Shown in pieces: positions 52,225 to 62,100 of a stretch of 64,000 nucleotides of DNA; within the stretch, counting starts at the first letter, position 1, and each line of letters opens with the position of its first letter. Source of the stretch: Candidatus Sulfotelmatobacter sp. (lineage in GTDB: Bacteria; Acidobacteriota; Terriglobia; Terriglobales; Acidobacteriaceae); NCBI GenBank assembly GCA_036500765.1, contig DASYBM010000016.1:310001-374000 (forward strand). Direction: 5' to 3'. The translations under genes and the position numbers were made by a program. Under the pieces are notes generated by a model. That model was not told the origin of the DNA and ran no database searches. It saw only the letters and a program-made list of their open reading frames with translations.

Positions 52225-52479
52225 AGGTTCCCGTATTCTCCGTTGCCACGGATCAACTCTGACTCTATCGCATTTTTCTCACCATAAGGTACTCCCCAAA
52301 GTAACTAGGACGAACGCCGTAAGTCTCGTATTTTCAGTAAAAGACAGGCCAAGAGCGAGTATTTGGCCCGCATTTTTTCAAAGGCGGCGGGCGTAAATCG
52401 GCGAACCCCTGACAGTTTCTGTCAGCTGCACCAATATTGTGGCAGGCATCTCCACCGCAAACTCATTTACACTTTCGCC
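52225..52479. other. Divergent intergenic region GAF / DUF3467
   Basis: A 255-nt region without a gene. It has AT-rich stretches near 52270-52340 and 52373-52382 and a perfect 7-bp inverted repeat, CTGACAG (52409-52415) and CTGTCAG (52419-52425), 54 nt before the DUF3467 start. That could be an operator or a short hairpin. Confidence 0.45.
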
Positions 52480-52776
52480 ATGAACAATCCGACCCAACCC
52501 AACGTGAAGTTAATCAATGGCCCCGACTACCGCGAAAATTATGCCAACAGCGTTCAAATGCGCGTGAATATTTGGGACTTCTTTTTAGTCTTCGGCACCC
52601 TCCAGCAACAGACCGAAACCCACGTGGAGATCAAGAATTTTGAGGGCATCTACCTGAGTCCGCAGCAAGCCAAAGCGCTGCTGGGATTGCTGCAACAGAA
52701 CATCGCCGGCTATGAGAGCGCCTTCGGGGAAATCAAGCTTGATCCGCGCATGGCCCCGCAAGGCCCAGTGCACTAG
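52480..52776 (+). CDS. DUF3467 family protein
   Basis: A 98-residue protein with the whole DUF3467 pattern: YRENYANSVQMRVNIWDFFL, VFGTLQQQ, HVEIKNFEGIYLSPQQAKAL and ALLGLLQQNIAGYESAFGE. The family is small, widespread and of unknown function. ATG 52480 is chosen because the family begins here; the in-frame extension to 52363 is unlike the family. It is followed by a GC-rich hairpin at 52817-52835. Confidence 0.88.
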   Translation: MNNPTQPNVKLINGPDYRENYANSVQMRVNIWDFFLVFGTLQQQTETHVEIKNFEGIYLSPQQAKALLGLLQQNIAGYESAFGEIKLDPRMAPQGPVH

Positions 52777-52816
52777 ATACCCGGAACGGTCGGGACGGCA
52801 ACTGAGGCCATGTGGC

Positions 52817-52835
52817 GACGGCCGCCTCGGCCGTC
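52817..52835. repeat. GC-rich hairpin between DUF3467 and GT39-like genes
   Basis: GACGGCC (52817-52823) pairs perfectly with GGCCGTC (52829-52835) around GCCTC. No T-tract follows. It may separate the two transcripts. Confidence 0.55.
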
Positions 52836-52889
52836 CGGCGTGGGCGCAGCCCCCCGCTTCCACTGATCCAATGCAAGCGAACCGCTAGA

Positions 52890-54647
52890 ATGCCCTTTCA
52901 CGATAGAGCCCGCGCGCATCCTGACCCGATCCATCCTGCCCCAGCCTTCGCGGCCATCTTTGTCGTAATTTTTCTGCTGCATGTTCCTCTACTCCAGCTT
53001 CCTTATTTCTGGGACGAAGCGGGATACTATGTGCCCGCCGCGCGCGATCTGCTGCTCACCGGCAGCCTGATTCCGCACACCACCGTCTCCAACGCGCACC
53101 CGCCGCTGGTATTGGCCTGGGTCGCGCTATGGTGGAAGGTGGTGGGCTTTGCGCCGGTGGTGACGCGGTCGGCGATGCTCATGGTCGCGGCCTTCTCCTT
53201 GTTGGGAGTGTTTCGCCTGGCCGCGTGCGTGGCCAACACGCAGGCCGCGATCGCTTCCACGTTGTGTACCGCGCTCTATCCCGTTTTCTTTGCGCAGAGT
53301 TCGTTCGCCCAGGTCGATCTCGCCGCCGCGGGACTCACCTTCTGGGGACTGGTCGCGTATATCGAGCACCGTCCGCTCGCCACGGTGGTGTGGTTCTCCC
53401 TGGCCGCATTAGCCAAAGAAACCGCCATTCTCGCGCCGGTAGCGCTGGCGGGTTGGGAAGTTTTGGGCCGGCTGATGGCAATGCGCCGACGGGTGGCGCG
53501 AGAGCATGGAAGCGAGGTCCTCGGTGGAAGAGCGGCCCTTCAGGGTCCAGTAAGCCGCTTCAAATCGCTGGGGGCTTCAGCCCCGGTGGCCGCCTGTTGG
53601 CTGCGCTCGCTATGGCTCGAAAGAGGCGCCGAATCCACCACACGCCGAATTCTTCCCCTTCTCGCCCCCTTGCTGCCGCTCGCCCTCTGGTACACCTATC
53701 ATTGGACGCGCACCGGCTACGTCTTCGGCAATCCGGAATTTTTTCGCTACAACGTAGCCGCCACCCTCAACCCGTTGCGCTTTCTGCTGGCGCTGGTTCT
53801 GCGGCTCTGGCAAGCCTTCGGCTATATGCACTTGTGGCTCCTGACGCTCGCCATGGTTCTGGCCATGCTTTGGCCGCCGCTGCAAGACGAAGGCGTTGAG
53901 CGTCCACGCATCGCGATCCCGGTTCAAATGATTTTTTTTGTGGTAGTGACATCCTATGTGGTCGCCCTGTCCCTGATCGGCGGCGCGGAGCTGGCGCGCT
54001 ATATGCTGCCCGCAGTCCCACTCGTGATCATCCTGGCCGTCTCCACGCTGCGGCGGCGATTACGCTACTGGCCCGCGGCGGCTGCTCTGGTCGCCCTCGC
54101 ATTCGTCGCCGCGTGGTTTTGGAATCCCCCCTACGGATTCTCCCCCGAAGATAATCTCGCCTATCGCGATTACGTGCTTCTCCACGAAGATGGCGACCGT
54201 TTTCTCGAAGCCCGCTATCCCATGGCGCACGTGCTCACAGCCTGGCCGGCGTCGGATGAACTAACGCGTCCCTGGCTGGGTTATATCGCTCGGCCCATGC
54301 AGATCGTGCGCATCGAAGATTTCTCGCTCGAGGAAGTGCTCTCGGCCGCCGACTTTCGCTCCAACTCTAACTCGAATTCCCCCTCGAACTTCGAGGCGGC
54401 GCTGCTCTTCTCCACCAAATACGAGCCGCCGCACCCGCTGCTGGATCGCTGGAAAACCTGGATGGATCTGAAGCGCAAGTTCTTCGGCTTTCATCGTGAT
54501 CTGCCGCCCGCGGCCGCCGCACATATTCTAGGTGGCAAGGTCGTGTTCGCCGAAGAGCGCAACGGCCAATGGATCGCGGTCCTCGAGATGGAACAGGGTG
54601 AAGTGCAGAATGCGGAAAGCAGAAGCCTTTCGTGGCCCGCCTGGTGA
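52890..54647 (+). CDS. GT39/ArnT-like membrane glycosyltransferase
   Basis: A 585-residue GT-C protein with about ten hydrophobic segments. TM1 (FAAIFVVIFLLHVPLLQL) is followed by the loop PYFWDEAGYYVPAARDLL with the acidic pair expected of GT39/ArnT enzymes, then SNAHPPLVLAWVALW. Family knowledge: transfers a sugar from a polyprenyl-phosphate donor on the outer face of the membrane. ATG 52890 is chosen; upstream in-frame codons are arginine-rich and overlap a hairpin. Residues of about 205-235 are encoded by two intergenic-type palindromes and break the fold between membrane segments. Confidence 0.83.
   Translation: MPFHDRARAHPDPIHPAPAFAAIFVVIFLLHVPLLQLPYFWDEAGYYVPAARDLLLTGSLIPHTTVSNAHPPLVLAWVALWWKVVGFAPVVTRSAMLMVAAFSLLGVFRLAACVANTQAAIASTLCTALYPVFFAQSSFAQVDLAAAGLTFWGLVAYIEHRPLATVVWFSLAALAKETAILAPVALAGWEVLGRLMAMRRRVAREHGSEVLGGRAALQGPVSRFKSLGASAPVAACWLRSLWLERGAESTTRRILPLLAPLLPLALWYTYHWTRTGYVFGNPEFFRYNVAATLNPLRFLLALVLRLWQAFGYMHLWLLTLAMVLAMLWPPLQDEGVERPRIAIPVQMIFFVVVTSYVVALSLIGGAELARYMLPAVPLVIILAVSTLRRRLRYWPAAAALVALAFVAAWFWNPPYGFSPEDNLAYRDYVLLHEDGDRFLEARYPMAHVLTAWPASDELTRPWLGYIARPMQIVRIEDFSLEEVLSAADFRSNSNSNSPSNFEAALLFSTKYEPPHPLLDRWKTWMDLKRKFFGFHRDLPPAAAAHILGGKVVFAEERNGQWIAVLEMEQGEVQNAESRSLSWPAW
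53526..53584. repeat. CTTCAG-centred palindromes inside the GT39-like gene
   Basis: GGCCCTTCAGGGTC (about 53534-53547, one G-T pair) and GGGGCTTCAGCCCC (53571-53584, perfect) lie 23 nt apart in the coding sequence. They look like the intergenic palindrome at 49900-49919, but the gene remains open through them. Confidence 0.65.
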
Positions 54648-54669
54648 CGGATCGCCCTCGCCTGGGAAC

Positions 54670-56049
54670 TCAGTCCAACTTTACGATCCACATGTCGGAA
54701 CGCGGCGTGCCGTTAGCTTCGAGCCCCAGTTGGCCGTCCCAGGTCGACGTGAAGAGGAAGAACCGTCCATCCGGCGAGATATTGCCCAGCGGCTGGGTGT
54801 TGAAATATGGACCGATCCAATAAGTCCGATGATGCGCAAACCTCCAGACGGTTGAAGCGAAGCCATCGGTTTCGATACAGACTATTTCATCATCCCATGG
54901 GCGGAAGATTGTTGTGTCCCCATCATAATCGTAAAGCGAAGCGCAGACCGGGCTGTTGTCGTCAAAGTATCCCGGGGCCCAGGCGAAATGTTTCTCCTGT
55001 TCGAAAGAGGAAGGTACCAGCAGGGGCCACACCAGCGCGGTAATGTCGGCCAGGTTGTCGATCGGTCTCTTCACCAGGTTCATTTCGTCGATCTTTCCCG
55101 GTGAATTGATGTAAGTGCTGCGCCCGAAGGTTCCGTAACCAGCACATTCCAGGGTCGTGTGCAGGTCGCAGTGGGTAACATTCAAAGTTTCCAGGTCCCA
55201 GATATAAAAGCCCAGGCCATACGCGGTCAGCCTCATGTGCAGGCCATCGCCGGAAATGCGGGCATGATTGATCAAGAAACCCGGCACCGCCGCATATCCA
55301 GACGGTCCCCATTGCCCTCCGATCTGTCCGGTTTGCGTGTTGTACCAGCGGCAGCCCAGAGTTTTGTCGTACACGACGACGATCGGATTTTCCCCGGTTT
55401 CAGGACCACCTTCGGAAACCGAAACGCGGCTGTCGTCTGCCGCAAGGCTTACGTCGTCATCGCTCTGCATCTCCGGGTTTGTCAAATCGAGCGCCGGCTG
55501 GACGCCACAGGTCGAGGTATCGATCAAGGGCGTGGTAGCGGCGGTGGAAAATCGGTACTCGCTGATGGTGAATCGATTGGCGGTCGTGGTGCCATAGATG
55601 AGGTCGGGATCGACAAAGCTGAACGTAGGGCCGGGACGAAGTCCAATTACCAGCCCCTGCCCCGCCCCAGCGCCGGGCAACGAACTAATCGCCATCGTCG
55701 ATGGATCAAATGCGAAGGCGTAGTCGACTCCTCCTTCGCCGATTGCATAAAATTTCGTATCATCTGCGCTCCACGAGTTCGTCTCTCCGACCGCGGGACT
55801 CCGAAAGTATCCGCCTGTATGCTTGAAGTTTGTCGTCTGATCCGTAACTCGCACCATCTGCGATCCGAAATCGGGATCCTCGAATACGGTGTTGACGGGC
55901 GGCGCGGACATCCAGGTCTCCTGCCGAACCACTCGATCGGTAATCGCGTTGGGATAGGGCTGCACGCCTTGTGCGAAGCCGTGGCTGAGAGTGAGCTGAA
56001 GTTGAAGTATTGACCAGCACGCTAATGCTGCCAACCTGGTATTACTCAT
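54670..56049 (-). CDS. Secreted beta-propeller-like protein of unknown function
   Basis: A 459-residue protein with a signal peptide (AALACWSILQLQLTLSHGFA, cleavage likely near FA-QG). The mature part is rich in Gly, Asp and aromatic residues with repeated strand pairs (GSQMVRVTDQTTNF, NSWSADDTKFYAIGEGG, NHARISGDGLHMRLTAYGLG, GNISPDGRFFLFTSTWDG) resembling TolB/WD40-like propeller blades. No catalytic motif was found. It has its own promoter (56092-56119) and AGGAG ribosome binding site, and ends 22 nt from the convergent GT39-like gene. Confidence 0.72.
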   Translation of the reverse strand: MSNTRLAALACWSILQLQLTLSHGFAQGVQPYPNAITDRVVRQETWMSAPPVNTVFEDPDFGSQMVRVTDQTTNFKHTGGYFRSPAVGETNSWSADDTKFYAIGEGGVDYAFAFDPSTMAISSLPGAGAGQGLVIGLRPGPTFSFVDPDLIYGTTTANRFTISEYRFSTAATTPLIDTSTCGVQPALDLTNPEMQSDDDVSLAADDSRVSVSEGGPETGENPIVVVYDKTLGCRWYNTQTGQIGGQWGPSGYAAVPGFLINHARISGDGLHMRLTAYGLGFYIWDLETLNVTHCDLHTTLECAGYGTFGRSTYINSPGKIDEMNLVKRPIDNLADITALVWPLLVPSSFEQEKHFAWAPGYFDDNSPVCASLYDYDGDTTIFRPWDDEIVCIETDGFASTVWRFAHHRTYWIGPYFNTQPLGNISPDGRFFLFTSTWDGQLGLEANGTPRSDMWIVKLD

Positions 56050-56091
56050 GGGGTACTCCTGATCGGCCGCGGGGGGAATACTAACGCCAGA

Positions 56092-56119
56092 ATCATACCC
56101 CGAATCCTTCCGCTGTCAA
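56092..56119 (-). promoter_or_regulatory. Sigma-70-type promoter of the secreted propeller-like gene
   Basis: On the reverse strand TTGACA (56119-56114) is followed after 16 nt by TATGAT (56097-56092), five of six matches to TATAAT. It lies 43 nt upstream of ATG 56049, and AGGAG at 56060-56056 precedes the start by 6 nt. This is the best promoter visible in the window and sits just after the modC stop. Confidence 0.75.
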
Positions 56120-56122
56120 GAG

Positions 56123-57301
56123 CTACTTCCGCATTAAATGGCAGGAGTGCGTCTTAATCACCAGCCACACCTCTTTGCCCGGTGCAAGTTGCAGCGAATC
56201 GCGGGCGGCCAGCGTGAGATGGACTTCCATCTCGATGCGGCACTTCACGCGCGCGGATACGATCACGTCGCGCTGTTCGAGCGCTGCGATGCGCCCCGGA
56301 AACACGTTGCGCGCGCTCAATCCCACCGGCGGCGACGTAGCCAGCAAAATGTCGCCGGCACGAATGCCGATGCGAAGCGTCGAGCCCACGCCTCCGTGCA
56401 CCAGAGGAGTTTCGAACAAGACCGGCCCGCCATCGCCGGTAACGCGGCAAGTCATGGTGCCACGCTCCGGGCGCACCGCCAACACATCGGCGTCGAAAAT
56501 ATTCTCGAATCCCGCCAATTGCGCCACCGTCTCTTGCAGTGGCGCGGAAATTACTTCATGCGGCGTGCCCTGTGCCACGACCCGACCGGCATGCAGTACG
56601 ATCACCCGTTCGCCCAGCGCGAACACCTCTTCCCGGCTGTGCGTTACATAGAGAATCGGAATGCGATGAGCCTGGTTCCAGGCGCGGAGATCGTCGATAA
56701 TCTTGCTCTTCGTCGCCGCATCGAGCGCGGCCAATGGCTCGTCAAGCAGCAGCACCGCAGGTTCGGTCACCAGAGTTCGTGCCAGCGCCGCCCGCTGGCT
56801 TTCTCCGCCTGAGATTTGCCGCGGGTAGCGCTGCGCCAGATGCGAAATTCGCAGTCTCTCCAGAATGGCGGACGCCCGCGCCGCGCGCTCCGCCCGATGC
56901 AAATCGGCCAGCCCGAATTCCACATTCTTTTCGACGGTCAAATGCGGGAACAGGGCAAGCGTTTGAAACATGTATCCGATGCGGCGTCGCGCCACATTAC
57001 GATCGATGTGTTGGGCCGCATCAAACAGAATGCGGTCGCCGATGGCTATGCGCCCGGAATCAGGTGTCGCCAATCCGGCAACGCAATCCAGCAGAGTGGT
57101 TTTGCCGGCTCCGGATGGCCCAAACAGAATGGTGAAGCCGGCAGCGGCCTGGAACTCAACCGCCAGAACAAACTCCGGTGAGTGACCCACGAAGCGCTTG
57201 CGAAACCGTACATCGAGCAGCGGGCCTGCTGCCTGCTGCGACGGCGCGCCTCCCGGCGAAACGGTAATCGCTTCGGCTTGGTCGGTACTCGGCTCACTCA
57301 T
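56123..57301 (-). CDS. modC: Molybdate ABC transporter ATP-binding protein
   Basis: A 392-residue ATPase. Walker A GPSGAGKTT (residues 61-69), Q-loop near FQTLALFPHL, signature QISGGESQRAALARTL (162-177) and Walker B VLLLDEPLAALD (183-194) are all present. The C-terminal part (about residues 280-385) is a TOBE/MOP-type regulatory domain, as in ModC. It is the third gene of the modABC operon, 36 nt after modB, and would drive molybdate uptake at the inner membrane. Confidence 0.92.
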   Translation of the reverse strand: MSEPSTDQAEAITVSPGGAPSQQAAGPLLDVRFRKRFVGHSPEFVLAVEFQAAAGFTILFGPSGAGKTTLLDCVAGLATPDSGRIAIGDRILFDAAQHIDRNVARRRIGYMFQTLALFPHLTVEKNVEFGLADLHRAERAARASAILERLRISHLAQRYPRQISGGESQRAALARTLVTEPAVLLLDEPLAALDAATKSKIIDDLRAWNQAHRIPILYVTHSREEVFALGERVIVLHAGRVVAQGTPHEVISAPLQETVAQLAGFENIFDADVLAVRPERGTMTCRVTGDGGPVLFETPLVHGGVGSTLRIGIRAGDILLATSPPVGLSARNVFPGRIAALEQRDVIVSARVKCRIEMEVHLTLAARDSLQLAPGKEVWLVIKTHSCHLMRK

Positions 57302-57337
57302 ATCCGGCCATTTTACGGGTCTTATTTTAAATGGGCC

Positions 57338-58033
57338 TTAGTTATTAGATTCGATCGTTTTAGGTCCGATCACCCACGCCTTCCGATTCAGGCCATACAC
57401 CAGCGCCAGCACGCCAAAGCTGAACGCCAGTAGTACCAGCGCCGTTTCATTCGCGGCGGCGTAGTCGGAGGCCTGCACGCGATCGAAAATATCAATCGAG
57501 ACGGTGCGCGTGACGCCGGGAATATTCCCGCCCACCATCAGCACCACGCCGAACTCTCCCATGGTGTGGGCGAAGCTGAGGGCCGCGCCCGTAATCAGTC
57601 CTGGGATGGACAGCGGAACAATCACCCGAAAGAAAGTTCGCAGCGGAGAAGCGCCCAGAGTAGTCGCTGCCGCGATCAGCCGCCGGTCCACGCCCGCGAA
57701 CGATGCCGCGCACGGCTGCACCGCAAACGGCAGGCTATAAAGGATCGATCCGATCGCCAGCCCGCCAAAAGTAAACGCCAGAGTGTGTCCACTGAGCGTG
57801 TTCCACCAACGGCCCAGCGGACTGCGCGGTCCGAGCGCGACCAGAACGTAGAATCCCAGCACTGTCGGGGGCAGCACGATAGGCAGCGCCACCACAGCCT
57901 CCACCAGGAATTTCCAACGCCAGCGCGAAAACGCGATCCAATACGCGATGGGCAGGCCGAGTACCAGCAAAATGGCCGATACCGTGATCGCCAGTCGCAG
58001 CGTCAGCCAGAAAGCTTGCCAGTCGATTGCCAT
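57338..58033 (-). CDS. modB: Molybdate ABC transporter permease
   Basis: A 231-residue membrane protein with five to six hydrophobic segments. The EAA-type cytoplasmic loop is AATTLGASPLRTFFRVIVPL, and the family motif GEFGVVLMVGGNIPGVTRT follows. LPIVLPPTVLGFYVLV is typical of ModB. It forms the channel with ModC. The gap of 69 nt to modA on the same strand shows no separate promoter. Confidence 0.93.
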   Translation of the reverse strand: MAIDWQAFWLTLRLAITVSAILLVLGLPIAYWIAFSRWRWKFLVEAVVALPIVLPPTVLGFYVLVALGPRSPLGRWWNTLSGHTLAFTFGGLAIGSILYSLPFAVQPCAASFAGVDRRLIAAATTLGASPLRTFFRVIVPLSIPGLITGAALSFAHTMGEFGVVLMVGGNIPGVTRTVSIDIFDRVQASDYAAANETALVLLAFSFGVLALVYGLNRKAWVIGPKTIESNN

Positions 58034-58102
58034 AAGATTTTCATAGCGCGGCTCAGGACCGGTCCGGCGGCTGTCGTGGCGATACCCGGCGAGACGCTGG
58101 AG

Positions 58103-58894
58103 CTACTTCATTGGCTCGCTTGCCGTCACCGTGAAGCCGTACTTGCGAAGCAATTCGGCGACTTCTCTCGTTTTGATGTAGTTCAGAAATTCCGCCGCTT
58201 CTTTTTTGTGTTCCGAATGCGACAGCACAACCACACCCTGCGTCAGCGGGGGATAATAATCCGCCGGGACTTCCCAATACTTCCCTTTGCCGCGCATGCC
58301 GGGCGCGATCGCATGTGCCAGCGCTACGAATCCCGCCTGCGCATTGCCCGACTCCACGAATTGCGCTGCCTGCGCAACGTTCTCACCGAGAACAAGCCGA
58401 TCCGCGACCCGATCATACATCCCGGCATGCTTCAAAGCTGCTTCGGCTGCCCGCCCATAAGGAGCGTGCTGCGGATTGCCAATGGCGATCTTCTTCACTG
58501 ACGGGTCGAGCAGAACGTTCATGCCCTGACGCACAACGTCGAGCCGGGAGTCGGCCGGCACCCACAGCACCAGCTTTCCCAGAGCGTATTGGTACAGGCT
58601 CGCACCGTCGGCGTCGCCCTCGGCCACGAGTTGGCGAGGATAGTCCATGTCCGCCGAGAAAAACAGATCGAACGGCGCTCCGTTGTGAATCTGCTGCGTG
58701 AGAGCGCCGGAGGCTCCGAACGAAAGCTTCACGACCACGCCCGTCTTCTTCTCGAAATTATCGCCAATCTCTTTGAGAGCGGCGCTCAAATCGGCCGCCG
58801 CCGCCACGGTCAGCTCGGCCGACCCGTTTTTCTGCTGCGCCAGGCTGCAAGTCGCACTCCAGAGCAGGCATGCCGCAAGCCAAAGGCTTGCCAT
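58103..58894 (-). CDS. modA: Molybdate-binding periplasmic protein
   Basis: A 263-residue precursor. The signal peptide is ASLWLAACLLWSATCSLAQQ; a lipobox is not clear. The binding core has LTVAAAADLSAALKEIGDNF, KLSFGASGALTQQIHNGAPF and DLFFSADMDYPRQL, the serines and backbone that hold molybdate or tungstate in ModA, and the conserved IGNPQHAPYGRAAE. ATG 58894 is chosen because it begins directly at the signal peptide; the in-frame extension to 59086 includes a dispersed repeat. No ModE operator was seen upstream. Confidence 0.92.
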   Translation of the reverse strand: MASLWLAACLLWSATCSLAQQKNGSAELTVAAAADLSAALKEIGDNFEKKTGVVVKLSFGASGALTQQIHNGAPFDLFFSADMDYPRQLVAEGDADGASLYQYALGKLVLWVPADSRLDVVRQGMNVLLDPSVKKIAIGNPQHAPYGRAAEAALKHAGMYDRVADRLVLGENVAQAAQFVESGNAQAGFVALAHAIAPGMRGKGKYWEVPADYYPPLTQGVVVLSHSEHKKEAAEFLNYIKTREVAELLRKYGFTVTASEPMK

Positions 58895-58926
58895 CCTGGG
58901 GAAAGCGGTCGGGCGCCCACGATTTT

Positions 58927-58958
58927 CCTTTGTGAACCTTTGTGCTCTTTGTGGTTGA
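58927..58958. repeat. CACAGAGG-type repeat, single arm
   Basis: CCTTTGTGAACCTTTG followed by TGCTCTTTGTGGTTGA is a degenerate relative of the right arms at 45943-45976 and 8991-9009. It lies in the 288-nt divergent region (58895-59182) between modA and the giant secreted gene. No other clear element was found there. Confidence 0.55.
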
Positions 58959-59182
58959 GGTCTTTGCATTTGATCTACCAGCCCGAACGCAAATTGTACA
59001 ACGTCGAAACCTCTCGACTGACCCCTGCCGCAGTTCCAGTTATTCCCAAAGTGGGCCAGCATCGGCTCCAAATGCCGCTTTTGCATTGCTTCGGCTGCGT
59101 CCAGTTCCCATACTGGCGGATGAGTTTTCCTATGTCCTGCGGCTCCTCTCTGTCTTCACTACGAACATCGCTGCGAATTATC

Positions 59183-62100
59183 ATGCGAATTCTCGCAATC
59201 GTTTCGATTTGCTGGCTCGCTTCGGTTTCCTTCACATCAGCGCAAACCACGAAGCAAGTCGTTCCCAATAAGCGCTCCTCCTCCGATCCCGGAGACGACC
59301 ATGTTCAGCAGCGCAATGAGTGGTTTTTTCGCGGACGCCTGGTTCACGGCAAGAACGCCGCCGAACTTCGCCGCCGCGCCTGGCAGACAAAACTTAAGCT
59401 GCGTGCGCAGCATGCCGCCGCCGCTCGCGAAAACGCCTCCTCGCGCAGAATCGCGCCAGCCTCGCTCTCTTCCGGCTCGTGGGTTCCACTCGGTCCGGTG
59501 CCGCTGGCGTCCGACGCTTCCGGCACCGGCACACAGGATTATCGTCAGGTTTCGGGCCGAGCCACTGCCGTTGCCATCGATCCTGCCGATCCCAGCGGCA
59601 ACACGTTGTATATCGCTGGGGCACAAAGCGGCGTCTGGAAGTCGACCAACGCCGCCAACGGCACGGCCAACAACGTGACCTGGACGCCTACGACCGACGA
59701 TCAAGCCACGCTCTCGATCGGCGCCATCGCCATCCAACCAGGCAATACGAATCCCACAGAATCGGTGATCCTCGCCGCCACCGGCGAAGCAGACAACTCC
59801 ACCGACTCCTATTTCGGCTTGGGAATTCTCCGCTCGGCCGACGCCGGCAACACTTGGACTCTGATTTCCAGCGCCAACAACAACGCGCTCAGCTTCAGCG
59901 GCCTTGGTGGCACGCGCATGGCGTTCGACACCGCCAGCGCCCAAATCGACACCGTAGTCGCCGCCATGGCCACCACTTCAGAAGGCGTGATCGCCGGCGC
60001 TGTCAATACCGGCACTATGCCCGGCCTCTACACCTCGCTCAATGCCGGTCAAACCTGGAGCTACAACGCTCTCGTCGATCCCGGGGGCGCCGCAACCGAC
60101 GCCGCTTCCGCAACTTCGGTTGTCTTCAACGCGAGCGCCAACTCCGGCAATGGCCAGTTCTTCGCTGCCGTCCGCTATCACGGCTTCTATTCATCTCCCG
60201 ATGGTCTGACCTGGACTCGACTCGCCTCTCAACCCAGTGGCTCGACACTCAGCACAACGGCGTGCCCGCCTATCTCGACCTCGAATAACTACGCCTGCCC
60301 AATTTACCGCGCGGAAATGACAGTTGTTCCCGGCCGCAACGAGATGTATGCGTGGTTGATTTCTCTTTCCTCCACCGGAATCCCCGTCGACGGCGGCATC
60401 TGGCAAAGCCTCGACGGCGGCAACACCTGGAACACAATCTCGGATGCGGCGATTACCAACTGCGGCGATTTCGATGGCTGCGGCGTCCAGCAAGGCGCCT
60501 ACAATCTGGAACTGCTGGCGCTTCCCAACGGCTCGGGCACCGATCTCTACGCCGGCGCGATCAATCTCTACAAATGTCAAATTACCTCGCAGAATCCCGC
60601 GTGCACCGGTTCTTCTTTCCTGAACCTCACGCACGTCTACGGCTGCGATCCCATCGCCGCGCCTGCCCATGTGCATCCCGCTCAGCACGCGCTGGCATAC
60701 GCCATCCCCGCCTCCGGCAACGCCCTCATGTATTTCGCTAATGACGGCGGCATCTACCGCGCGCTCGACGGATTTTTCGGTCTGAGCACCGGCTCTTGTT
60801 CCGGCACGAACCTGTTTGACGATCTCAACCAGAATCTGGGATCGATGACGCAATTCATCGGCTTCTCGCAGCATCCTACCGACCAGAACACGCTGCTCGG
60901 CGGCGCTCAGGACAATGGCTCCCCCGCGACCGGCCAAGCCACGACGAATCCAGGCTGGGGAAACGTTCTCGGCGGCGATGGCGGCTACAACGCCATCGAT
61001 CCAAATACGCCCACAAACTTTTACGCGTCGAATCCCGACCTGCCCCCGGGCGGTCTTGGCGTGCAACTTTGCTCAAACGGGGTCGCCTGCGACAACAGCG
61101 GATTCGACTTCGTCGTCACCAGCAGCACCGTGGGCGGGGACGACGGCGCATTTTATTTTCCCTACATCCTCGATCCCGCTTCGTCCTCGGCGATGCTGGT
61201 GGGCACTTGCCGCGTATGGCGCGGACCGCGCACCGGCGGCCCGTTCACCGTCCTCAGCCCGAACTTTGAGACTCTCGGTTCCGCTACCTGCACCGGTAGC
61301 GAAATCAACCAGATCAGCTCTTTGGCCACAGGCGGCGTGCCCGATGACAACGGCTCCAGCGTAATTTATGCAACCACCAGCGGACTCGGCCCCATCGCCG
61401 GAGTTCTCACTACGCCCGCCGGCGGCCACGTCTGGGTCACGCGCTACGCTACCGGTGGCGTTCCCGCGTTCTACGACGTCACCAACAACGGCCCGCAAGG
61501 CAGCATCAATCCTAATCAATTTCCCATCTCGGGCGTTGCCCTGGATCCGACCGACACCACCGGTCAGACCGCATACGTGACGGTAATGGGATTTACCGGC
61601 AGCACGGGCCATGTCTGGCGGACGACCGACGCCGGCGCGACCTGGTTCGACTACACCGGAAATCTTCCCGACGTCCCGGCGAACGCCGTGGTCGTTTCCG
61701 CTGAGATGGCACAGGTGTTTGTTGCGACCGACGTTGGCGTATTCGCAGCCTCAACGTCTCTACCTCCCGCATGGGTCGAACTCGGACCCGATCCCACGAC
61801 GGGCCAGGCCGGATTCTTGCCGAACGCCGCAGTCACGGCGATTGGAATCTTCACGGGCGGCGGCCAGCAGCTATTGCGCGCATCCACCTACGGCCGCGGC
61901 GTCTGGGAATTCAATCTCGTAATCACGCCCGACTTTCAGATTTCCGTCTCCACTTCTCCGCTAGTCGTCTTTCCCGGACAAACCGCCACCTGGAATGGCA
62001 CCGCCAGCGAGTTAAGCGGATACGCCAGCTCTGTGACCCTGAGCTGCGTTGCGGGTTCCACAGCTCCGCCCGCCGCGTGCTCGGCTGTACCCGCAACGCT

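Noticed and set aside
58895..59182. ModE operator upstream of modA
   Set aside because: No palindrome resembling the ModE site was found; only a degenerate CACAGAGG-type repeat.
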